Shown here: piece after piece, positions 39,078-45,393 of the stretch
Layout of the letters: the number at the start of each line of letters is the position of its first letter
Numbering within the stretch: the stretch's first letter is position 1
Source: a virus
Virus record (IMG/VR): IMGVR_UViG_3300047440_000359
Span: 1-45,393 of that record
Length of the DNA stretch: 45,393 nt
Reading direction: 5' to 3' (one strand)
Program-made: the position numbers and the translations under genes
Notes under the pieces: generated by a model
Told to the model about the DNA's origin: nothing
Databases searched by the model: none
Seen by the model: the letters and a program-made list of their open reading frames with translations, nothing else

Positions 39078-39518
39078 CTACCGTCGCATCTGTCGCCGAA
39101 GCTCCTCGAGCTCGCGGTGCAAATGCTCCTCTCGACTTCGCCCCTCGGTGACTGCGGCCGCACTGCGCCGGAGCTCCGTCTCGAGCTGGTCGATGGTCGC
39201 GCGCTGCCGGCGGATGTCCTCCTCGGCGGTCAACCGGACACGGCGCAAGGCAGCGTCGCGCTCGTCCAGCTCGAGCAGCGCACGCGAGAGCTGGATGCGC
39301 ACGGCCGACAGGTCGACCTCGCGGCTCATGCTCGGGCGCATGGGCAGGGCGGGCGGCGCGGGCAACACAGGCGGAGAGGGAGTGGGCGTCGAGCTCTCGT
39401 ACGCCTGCTTGATGCGCTTGGCGTTGCGCGCTTTGAGTGCCTCGCCGACGATCACGAGCAGCGCGATGAGGGCTCCGACAAAGCCTCCCCCCGCGACTCC
39501 TGGTGATACGTCGGTCAA
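39078..39518 (-). CDS. Inner-membrane coiled-coil protein (i-spanin-like)
   Basis: The 146-residue protein has one N-terminal membrane helix (residues 8-27, VAGGGFVGALIALLVIVGEA), a Pro-rich stretch and a long coiled coil (residues 65-146, LSRALLELDERDAALRRVRL; IDQLETELRRSAAAVTEGRS). This is the Rz-type layout: inner-membrane anchor and periplasmic coiled coil. It would pair with an outer-membrane lipoprotein, perhaps the 38157 gene, to fuse the membranes at lysis. Confidence 0.7.
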   Translation of the reverse strand: MTDVSPGVAGGGFVGALIALLVIVGEALKARNAKRIKQAYESSTPTPSPPVLPAPPALPMRPSMSREVDLSAVRIQLSRALLELDERDAALRRVRLTAEEDIRRQRATIDQLETELRRSAAAVTEGRSREEHLHRELEELRRQMRR

Positions 39519-39524
39519 CGGACA

Positions 39525-39674
39525 TCACTCTTTGCCGTGCTCGTCTTTGAGCACGCCCTTGTCGTGCAGGATCGCGCGCACCTTCTTTTGCTGGTCGTGC
39601 GGCAGGCGCTTGAGCGCGTCGCGCAGTGCGTCTTGGAGGCTGTGCGGCTTCTTCTCCTTCTTCTGATCGGTCAT
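39525..39674 (-). CDS. Small basic hypothetical protein
   Basis: The ATG at 39674 has GAGGTG upstream and gives 49 residues: MTDQKKEKKPHSLQDALRDA then LKRLPHDQQKKVRAILHDKG. It is a small charged helical protein at the start of the lysis cassette. Function unknown. Confidence 0.65.
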   Translation of the reverse strand: MTDQKKEKKPHSLQDALRDALKRLPHDQQKKVRAILHDKGVLKDEHGKE

Positions 39675-39889
39675 GACAGCACCTCGTTTCGCGGCTCTAT
39701 CCGTACCGTGTAGCCAGGATTCGCGCTCTCGGCGATCAGCAGCCATGACGCCTTGCAAGCGCCGCACGTGAGCTCTTGTTCACACGGAATACGTGTCAGC
39801 GTGAACTTGATGTCACGTCTGCATTCCTGACACTTCACGGTACTCACGTGCCATCCGAAGCCAAACGCGGAGAGATCGGGCGCGTTCAT
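39671..39889 (-). CDS. Small zinc-ribbon protein
   Basis: The ATG at 39889 overlaps the stop of the gene upstream. The 72-residue protein holds VKCQECRRDIKF, PCEQELTCGACKASW, two CxxC pairs about 20 residues apart, a clear zinc ribbon. Function unknown. Confidence 0.75.
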   Translation of the reverse strand: MNAPDLSAFGFGWHVSTVKCQECRRDIKFTLTRIPCEQELTCGACKASWLLIAESANPGYTVRIEPRNEVLS

Positions 39890-40212
39890 GGCGCACCTCC
39901 TTCGCCGCCCACGTCGGGCTCGTCGGGCGGATCGTAGATGGGCATCGTCTCGCCATTGGGGCCTGCTCGGTCGGTCACGTAGTGGACGAGATCGATCGCT
40001 AGAATCGCATCTCCCCACTCAGGCACGAGGCACGCAACACAGCCCCACTGCCCGGCGATGACTCTGACCTTCCAAGCGTTGTCGACCTGCAAGTCGTCGC
40101 CCTCGATGAGGTTCGAGCCCGCTGCAATGTCAGGGTCGAATGTGCTTGCCTGCTCGCTTTTGAAAGCGTCGATCAGCCCTTGCTGATCGGGTGAGATGTC
40201 TAATCTGTCCAT
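39886..40212 (-). CDS. Protein after the tail fibre gene
   Basis: The 108-residue protein (MDRLDISPDQQGLIDAFKSE) is beta-rich in the middle (DLQVDNAWKVRVIAGQWGCV) and Pro/Gly/Asp-rich at the end. Genes directly after a fibre gene often code fibre chaperones or attachment proteins; this one has no recognised motif. GGAG lies before its ATG. Confidence 0.6.
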   Translation of the reverse strand: MDRLDISPDQQGLIDAFKSEQASTFDPDIAAGSNLIEGDDLQVDNAWKVRVIAGQWGCVACLVPEWGDAILAIDLVHYVTDRAGPNGETMPIYDPPDEPDVGGEGGAP

Positions 40213-40226
40213 GAGTGACTCCTTTG

Positions 40227-42512
40227 CTACCAGGCAGCGGCACGCGCGAATATTGGCGCGAGCTGCGGATTGCCGATCTTCGTCAGTACGCCCGGCCCCT
40301 TGCGGTTCTTGAGTGTCGTCGGGATGACGCCGCCGTTGTCGAGCGTGTCGAGCTTGACGCTAACCAAGAAGTCAGTTTTGCCAGGCACCTCGACCAAGTC
40401 CTCTCTAGCCAGGAACGCGTCGTGGGCGGCACAGACCTCGGCAAACGAGATAGCGCCGACGCCGCCCATGCCGCCGAGAATGCGTATCCCCGTCGCAGAG
40501 TAGCCGGATAGGGTGCCGTGTCTTCCGAGCTTGAAGGAGTCAGTGGGCAAAGCCGGCCTGCAACCAGGCCCTGCATTGCCAGTGCCGGCCTCGGCGCGCT
40601 TTATCCATCCGTGCAGCTTTGATCCGTCCCAACCCAAAAAGAAGAGAAGCAACTTGCCAACGTCTGCCGCATTTAGAACCGCTGACGGACTAGACACATA
40701 GGCTCCCGCATCGCCGGTGATCATGAGACCACTGAGCGTCGAGTTGGTGCCATTGGTGCGGATGTCCCATCCCTGCAAAGGGGTTAGCTTGCCGACAAGG
40801 GTCCGCGCTACGGACGGCACCGACTGCGACTCGAGCACGAACGGCAACGCGTACCACCACCCGGCCGGATGTCCTGCCACGCCGTCAGTCGTCTCGTAAT
40901 AGTCCGCGTCCGTGAGCGCATTGACCCCATACAGGATCGGACTCGTCTCGTAGCTCCACAGCCGCTCGGTGCGCTGCGCGAGGGTGAGGCCACCGGCCGA
41001 CGACACGCCGCCCACCCGCGTCAGGTTGTCCGTCCCCACGCGGTCGAGCACGACAGCCGGCACTGCGTCGACGCCGCTGGCGAGCGTGTCGGTGGTGAGG
41101 TCGTAGCCACAGGCGGTAGCCCCTGCGATCGGCTGCACCCTGCCGGTTGTCGCGAAATCACTAAATGCCTGCGTGATTTGCGCGGGCGTTAGGCTGCTGA
41201 GCCCGCCCGCAAAACTACTGACCGAACCATTGCGAAACCCATTTGAATATCCGAGCCCTAGCTTCAAGCGCGACCCAGCGGCCGGCCCGTAACCCAGTGC
41301 AGTGTCGCTTCCAACCTGCACACCGCGCGCGTACAGGCGATGAACTGTGCCCGTGTACTGGACAAGCAACATCATGGGCACGCCGACGTCGCTCGCCGTG
41401 AGCGTGATGCCAGGCGTAAAGCCAGCGCCGCCGTGCATCATCCGCAAGATGGTTGTGCTTTGCCAGTTCAGCTCCCAACCGGCGTTGCCGGCCGCATTGG
41501 ATTGCGAAACGACTGCGTCGTTGGCAGTTGCCGTTAGGCTGTCCACGGTCAGCCCAATGGCGAACCAATACGGCTGCCCAGCCGCGCCAATCAAACCGCC
41601 GCCCACCGCACCCTGCAGATAGTTCGCCGCACTAAACCCCTGCGCCCCCAACGTCCTCCTGCCATCGATCGCCGGGTCAATCACGCGCACCACAGGCGAG
41701 CCCACGCGTGCCAGCGCATCGACAGGCGCGCGCGTGATCGTGTCCGCCAGCTGCGCCGGTGCGAGCTGCCCGTCGACCACGACGGTGCCGCGTAGCTCGT
41801 CGCGCAGCGAGTGGCGGTGACCCGGCGTTGTGCCGCCCATCGTTGCGGGCAGATCGCCGAGCGATCGGGCAGCATCGAAGTACGCCTGTACCTGAGCATC
41901 TGTCGGCCGTCCCCGATAGGACGCGACGGCGAGAATGTCGAGGTCCTTGGCTGTTTGCGCTGGGTCATGTAGCCAGCGTCCAACAGTCTGCGATGACACC
42001 GGGACTTGATACCCCGCGACGTTGACCGCTGCTGACGTCCGCTTGTTGCGATCGATCCATAGACCGATCGCAGAAGCGTCAAGATACAACAGGCAAAGAT
42101 GGAGCCGCCCCAGCTCGCTCGGAATGATCACGGCAGCCGCGCCCGCTGCTGCGGGAGATCCGTCAATACCTACGAGAAGAGTGATGGCGCCGCCCCCCCC
42201 ATCCATGCGCAGGTAATACCCCTGCGTGATTCCAGGAGCTGTGTTGGCCGTGATCACCTCGGTCGCTGACGGGGTATTCGCCAGTGCGCGAAACAATGCC
42301 GCGACGAGAAATCCGCTCGCCACCCCCGCCTCGCCGCCCCCCGCCGCCGTCTGCATGAAGTTGGCCGCCGAAAACCCGCTCAGCCCGACCAGCGCCTCCA
42401 CCCCCGACGACGCCTGCCCACCACCGCCCGTGCCGCCGCTACGCCCGCCCGGCATGCGGCGCATCGTCGCCGGAATGCGCCGGTAGCGAGCTCGCGTGCG
42501 TCGCATGCTCAC
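40227..42512 (-). CDS. Tail fibre / receptor-binding protein with three lectin-like modules
   Basis: The 761-residue protein (GTG at 42512 or ATG at 42506) has a basic, Gly-rich start and three similar modules. Each has a concanavalin/LamG-like beta sandwich (GFSAANFMQTAAGGG near 48; GFSAANYLQGAVGGG near 290; a diverged copy near 540) and then a short joiner ending in D-x-hydrophobic-x-RVG (ALARVGSPV, NLTRVGGVS, VLTKIGNPQ). It is the last large gene of the tail operon, in the usual fibre slot, and its DNA is A+T-richer than its surroundings. LamG-like folds bind sugars, so I infer host recognition. Confidence 0.8.
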   Translation of the reverse strand: MSMRRTRARYRRIPATMRRMPGGRSGGTGGGGQASSGVEALVGLSGFSAANFMQTAAGGGEAGVASGFLVAALFRALANTPSATEVITANTAPGITQGYYLRMDGGGGAITLLVGIDGSPAAAGAAAVIIPSELGRLHLCLLYLDASAIGLWIDRNKRTSAAVNVAGYQVPVSSQTVGRWLHDPAQTAKDLDILAVASYRGRPTDAQVQAYFDAARSLGDLPATMGGTTPGHRHSLRDELRGTVVVDGQLAPAQLADTITRAPVDALARVGSPVVRVIDPAIDGRRTLGAQGFSAANYLQGAVGGGLIGAAGQPYWFAIGLTVDSLTATANDAVVSQSNAAGNAGWELNWQSTTILRMMHGGAGFTPGITLTASDVGVPMMLLVQYTGTVHRLYARGVQVGSDTALGYGPAAGSRLKLGLGYSNGFRNGSVSSFAGGLSSLTPAQITQAFSDFATTGRVQPIAGATACGYDLTTDTLASGVDAVPAVVLDRVGTDNLTRVGGVSSAGGLTLAQRTERLWSYETSPILYGVNALTDADYYETTDGVAGHPAGWWYALPFVLESQSVPSVARTLVGKLTPLQGWDIRTNGTNSTLSGLMITGDAGAYVSSPSAVLNAADVGKLLLFFLGWDGSKLHGWIKRAEAGTGNAGPGCRPALPTDSFKLGRHGTLSGYSATGIRILGGMGGVGAISFAEVCAAHDAFLAREDLVEVPGKTDFLVSVKLDTLDNGGVIPTTLKNRKGPGVLTKIGNPQLAPIFARAAAW

Positions 42513-42515
42513 GGC

Positions 42516-42917
42516 TCAGGTCTCCGCCAGATGACAGCGCGCCACGCCCGCCACCGAGCCTTGCAGCGCGAACGTGGTCGCCGTCGCCGGGAACTTCACG
42601 TCCTGCCACTGTTTGTCGAAGATGCGCCCAGCCCCGCCCACGGGCGCCGTGAGCACGATGGGATTGCTTGCCTCGCCCGCCGCCACAGTCTTGTCCACGA
42701 CCGCCAGCGTCGCGTCCACGCTGATCACGTAGAAGACGTCGGTAGCCTCGGCCTGGATGCGGACCAGCGCGTCCTTCCACTCGGCGGGCACCACGAAGGT
42801 CTTGTTCGCGGTGGTCACGGTGATCGGGTAGGGCTCGCCTTTGAGGGCGCCGCGTAGGCTGGCGGCGGCGACCTGAGCCTTGTCGTAGGTGACAAAAACG
42901 TCTTTGTTGAGTGCCAT
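42516..42917 (-). CDS. Small beta-rich tail-end protein
   Basis: The 133-residue protein (MALNKDVFVTYDKAQVAAAS) is beta-rich (YPITVTTANKTFVVPAEWKD; VFYVISVDATLAVVDKTVAA). It lies between two putative adhesin or fibre genes, so it is probably a fibre or baseplate part, or a head/tail surface domain. No family recognised. Confidence 0.7.
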   Translation of the reverse strand: MALNKDVFVTYDKAQVAAASLRGALKGEPYPITVTTANKTFVVPAEWKDALVRIQAEATDVFYVISVDATLAVVDKTVAAGEASNPIVLTAPVGGAGRIFDKQWQDVKFPATATTFALQGSVAGVARCHLAET

Positions 42918-42936
42918 GGTTCTGGCTCCCTGACTG

Positions 42937-43632
42937 TTAGAAGTTGCGCGGGCCGGGATCGGTGAACATCACTTCGCACCATGTGCAGATCTGGCCCGTC
43001 ACCAGGCTCACCTCGACGCAGTACGTGTGCCACGCGCCGTTGGTGACGATGGGAGCCGGGACGTCGTGCGCCACCACGCCCGTGGTCGCGATGTTGTCGG
43101 TCGTGGCGCCGAGGTCGGTGGCGCCGCTCGAGCCCATCGCAATGCCGATCACCGCCGCCACGAACTGATACGCGTGCACCGTGACGTCCCGCGACTGGCC
43201 GTTGTAGATGCCCACGCGCACACGCTGCAGGGTCGATCCGTGGGGCAAGCGGCACCCGTAGATCAGCGTGCTCGAGGCGTTACATAGCCAGCCAAAGGGA
43301 CTGCCGAGGCCTGAGTCTCCGAGCGCGATATTTGCGCCCAGCTTGGGCCGCGCCGAGGTCTGGTCGAGGAGCATCGTACGCGTGCGTGGCAGGGGCTGAT
43401 AGGTGAGCTCGTTGTCCGGACCGGCGAGCCCAAGCGCGTCCTCGAACGCTTGCGGCGCTGACCACGTGTACGGTTGGTCCGGCACTGCATCGACACGACT
43501 GTTGAGCCGCACAGTGCGATTGGTCAGCGCCTGCAACGGGAGCTCGACACTCGCCGCGTCGTAGTCGTCGCCGTCCTCCGGCACCGTCACCGCCGCCGTC
43601 CACTCGTCCACCTCTACTAGATCAGTCGCCAT
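42937..43632 (-). CDS. Tail fibre-like structural protein
   Basis: The ATG at 43632 has AGGGG upstream; the frame above it is a shadow. The 231-residue protein has VEVDEWTAAVTVPEDGDDYD and SVELPLQALTNRTVRLNSRV near its start, a pattern of phage fibre N-terminal (attachment) regions, then a beta domain (LQRVRVGIYNGQSRDVTVHA) like small jelly-roll tips. It follows the gpI-like gene, where fibres normally are. It may link the baseplate to the larger fibre. Confidence 0.75.
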   Translation of the reverse strand: MATDLVEVDEWTAAVTVPEDGDDYDAASVELPLQALTNRTVRLNSRVDAVPDQPYTWSAPQAFEDALGLAGPDNELTYQPLPRTRTMLLDQTSARPKLGANIALGDSGLGSPFGWLCNASSTLIYGCRLPHGSTLQRVRVGIYNGQSRDVTVHAYQFVAAVIGIAMGSSGATDLGATTDNIATTGVVAHDVPAPIVTNGAWHTYCVEVSLVTGQICTWCEVMFTDPGPRNF

Positions 43633-43636
43633 GGGC

Positions 43637-44308
43637 TTACCCCTGTACAGACAGCTGGACGTCCTTGTCGGACGTGAGCAAGACAATCCATCCGATCGCG
43701 TGCGCGGCGTTCCACTCACGCGGCACGGCGCGCAGGTCGCGCACCTCGATCGGCGTCAGGTCCGATCCCCACACGCCGCCGTCGCCCCACTTGCCGCCGT
43801 CGCCCCACTTGCGCTTGCCGACTGGACTCGGCCACGTGTAGAAGAGCCACCACCGAGCCCAGCGCGTCGGGTTGCTGTCGGGCGCAAACGCGCCGTCAAG
43901 GTCCATCGTGATGGCGCCGGCCGTGTCCATCGTGAAGCGGCGGCCGGACCGGTACACGAGCTGGACCGGGAAGTTTGCCGGCGCGAAGTGCGCAAACAGC
44001 TGCCCGAGCAGCGCGTAGGGCCCCCCGCGACGCCGATGATCGTCGAGCCAGTGTGACAGGCGGACCGAGTAGGTCGTGTCCGTGTCGAGGCGCCCACGCA
44101 GGATGCGCCGCTCCCGGCCGAGAAGCGGCAGCGACTCCACGCCGTATACGCGCGGGAACCTGAGCTTCACGCCGGCCGCCGTGGCGTCCGACAGCGCGTC
44201 GAGCTGCGCTGCGATGGCGTACAGGATGCCGCCCGCGATCGGGCCACGGAGCCACACCGGCGAGATCTCGCGGATGGCATCGCGGAAGGTGCGCAGCGGC
44301 GTGGTCAT
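43637..44308 (-). CDS. Tail protein I-like baseplate protein
   Basis: The 223-residue protein overlaps the J gene stop by ATGA. It has LYAIAAQLDALSDATAAGVK and FPRVYGVESLPLLGRERRIL near its start and FAPANFPVQLVYRSGRRFTM in the middle, similar to P2 gpI and Mu gp48 types, which join wedge arms to fibres. A short tandem (KWGDGGKWGDGGVWG) near residue 170 is coded by an 18-base direct repeat. The J, I, fibre order is the standard one. Confidence 0.82.
   Translation of the reverse strand: MTTPLRTFRDAIREISPVWLRGPIAGGILYAIAAQLDALSDATAAGVKLRFPRVYGVESLPLLGRERRILRGRLDTDTTYSVRLSHWLDDHRRRGGPYALLGQLFAHFAPANFPVQLVYRSGRRFTMDTAGAITMDLDGAFAPDSNPTRWARWWLFYTWPSPVGKRKWGDGGKWGDGGVWGSDLTPIEVRDLRAVPREWNAAHAIGWIVLLTSDKDVQLSVQG
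43775..43810. repeat. 18-bp tandem repeat in the gpI-like gene
   Basis: Bases 43775-43792 and 43793-43810 are identical 18-base units. They code KWGDGG twice (minus strand). The DNA identity is exact, which suggests a recent duplication or slippage hot spot. Confidence 0.9.
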
Positions 44309-45393
44309 AGGAGCCCCTCACTCGGCGGCACCTGCGTCAGCGCCACGGCCGTCACGGCGCCCAGCACCGGCACCTGGCCGATCGTGAGCGGCACGTCGGC
44401 GGCAGGCAGCACGATCTCGACGTGGAAGATCTGCGGAAGCGCCGCGCCGATCACCGTGCGAATCGCGTCGAGGAAGACTTTGCCCGAGAGGCCGATCACG
44501 TTGCCGCCGATGGGCTGGCCGCTCATGAACGACACCAGGCGCAGGGCGATGGCGGCCTCGATCTGCGCCGGACTGAGCCCGCTCGTGTTGTAGAGCCAGA
44601 CCCGATAGGAGATCGCGACGGGCACCGGCGTGGCGCTGGCCGCCGTGGCCGTGACAGCGAGCGGCGCGGCCCGCTTTTGGATCGCGTCATCGACGGCGCC
44701 GAGGTCGGTCGCGAGGTCCGATGCCGTGCCCGACACGGCGCCCGTGGCCGTCGCCACGTAGATCGTGACGTGGCCGTACCCATCCCGCGACACACGCACG
44801 CGCATCACGCCAACGGGCGAGCCGTCGAGGCGCAGCGCATTGCGGGCGGCATAGGTGTACGCGTCCCACGGCCCGAACGGCGACAGCGCGCCGAGCTTTT
44901 CCGCGCACCGCACGCGTAGCGCCGGATCCGTCTCGGCGTCGAGCCCCACCACGGCCAGCGCGTTGACGACGGTGACACCAGACATGCTCGGCGACTGGAT
45001 CTCGGTGATGGCCCCAGCGGTCGACGTGCTCGCGCTCCCCGCCTCGACGGCGTAGACGGCGATGGTGAGCGTCGACAGCGCCTCGAGTGTGAACGAAGTG
45101 GTGTTGCGGTAGGTCTTGCCCGTGGTCGGGTTGATGACCGTCAGATCGTCGGCGTCCAGCTGGTAGGTGCCGCCGCCGGGGTTACGCAGTGTGACCTCGC
45201 CCGATGCGAACGTCGCATAGACCTTCTCGACGCCGTACACGTGGTGGGCGACGAGCGCGAGCCACTTGTCCTCGGCCAGCTCGAGGAAGCCGGAGCGGGC
45301 GATGTTGGCCGTGAGCTCCGACAGTGCCGCGATCACGATGGCACAGGACGCGATCATGGTGCGCACCACGGCGCCCGGCTTCCAGCTCGTCGT
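44305..45393 (-). CDS. Baseplate J-like protein, main part (gene continues at 1-223)
   Basis: This holds the C-terminal 320 or so residues of J, plus the 127 repeated bases. It has ITEIQSPSMSGVTVVNALAV, then LDAETDPALRVRCAEKLGAL, then ALRLDGSPVGVMRVRVSRDG, all characteristic of the J family, where a G-d-E-T/D-x-xLR-R motif is kept. It ends with VLGAVTAVALTQVPPSEGLL. The apparent start in this half is not real; the true ATG is at 223 in the other end. J is the wedge protein between the gp25-like wedge and gpI. Confidence 0.93.
   Translation of the reverse strand, partial: TTSWKPGAVVRTMIASCAIVIAALSELTANIARSGFLELAEDKWLALVAHHVYGVEKVYATFASGEVTLRNPGGGTYQLDADDLTVINPTTGKTYRNTTSFTLEALSTLTIAVYAVEAGSASTSTAGAITEIQSPSMSGVTVVNALAVVGLDAETDPALRVRCAEKLGALSPFGPWDAYTYAARNALRLDGSPVGVMRVRVSRDGYGHVTIYVATATGAVSGTASDLATDLGAVDDAIQKRAAPLAVTATAASATPVPVAISYRVWLYNTSGLSPAQIEAAIALRLVSFMSGQPIGGNVIGLSGKVFLDAIRTVIGAALPQIFHVEIVLPAADVPLTIGQVPVLGAVTAVALTQVPPSEGLL
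45267..45393. repeat. 127-bp terminal direct repeat (copy 2)
   Basis: These bases are identical to 1-127 and mark the closure of the circle within the J gene. Confidence 0.95.

Noticed and set aside
1-45393. tRNA genes, rRNA or insertion sequences
   Set aside because: I looked for cloverleaf-like stretches and for transposase motifs and saw none I could support.
1-45393. Diversity-generating retroelement for the fibre gene
   Set aside because: No reverse transcriptase frame and no template/variable repeat pair was seen near the fibre.

Overview
The window is a complete temperate tailed phage genome of the contractile-tail (myovirus) type. Its first 127 bases are repeated exactly as its last 127 bases, so it is best read as one circle of about 45,266 bp opened inside the baseplate J gene. 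Base composition is high G+C throughout (estimated by eye). Gene density is very high: almost all neighbours overlap by ATGA or GTGA or sit within a few bases of each other. The head genes are of the Mu family (DUF935-type portal, gpT-type capsid protein, DUF1320-type neck protein), but there is no Mu transposase. A tyrosine integrase is present instead. The lysis genes (NlpC/P60-like endolysin, LLH-type holin, spanin-like proteins) suggest a Gram-negative host. A Myxococcota-like host is only a guess from base composition and from promoters that look leaderless.

Layout, following the circle. (1) From 25,280 down to 17,122 on the minus strand is an early operon: a Cro-like gene, small proteins, an XRE regulator, a large Toprim/SF3 primase-helicase, a TubC-N-like protein, a RuvC-like resolvase and many small accessory genes. 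(2) From 17,006 down to position 1, and on across the circle join, are the virion genes: terminase, portal, protease plus scaffold, decoration protein, capsid, neck, sheath, tube, frameshifted tail chaperones, tape measure, hub/spike, gp25-like wedge, J, I, tail fibre. (3) From 39,889 down to 36,945 come small genes, the lysis cassette and a membrane protein. (4) From 25,363 to 36,948 on the plus strand: repressor, a RecB/Cas4-like Fe-S nuclease, a zinc-containing DNA-binding candidate, a two-gene RecD2-like helicase, a run of small accessory genes, an excisionase-like protein, the integrase, an exported protein and two small genes.

The most notable signals are these. A lambda-like switch uses three copies of one 15-bp operator (ATACG-N5-CGYAT) on promoters that appear to give leaderless mRNAs. 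Nine 9-bp-type units lie in three oriented clusters inside the 3' end of the primase-helicase gene, read there in different codon registers, and so look like a replication origin built into coding DNA. A canonical -1 slippery site (G GGA AAA) lies at the end of the first tail chaperone. A scaffold start is nested in the protease gene. An AT-richer discoidin-like domain is joined to a baseplate gp25 domain. The fibre carries three related lectin-like modules. G-run direct repeats follow the integrase.
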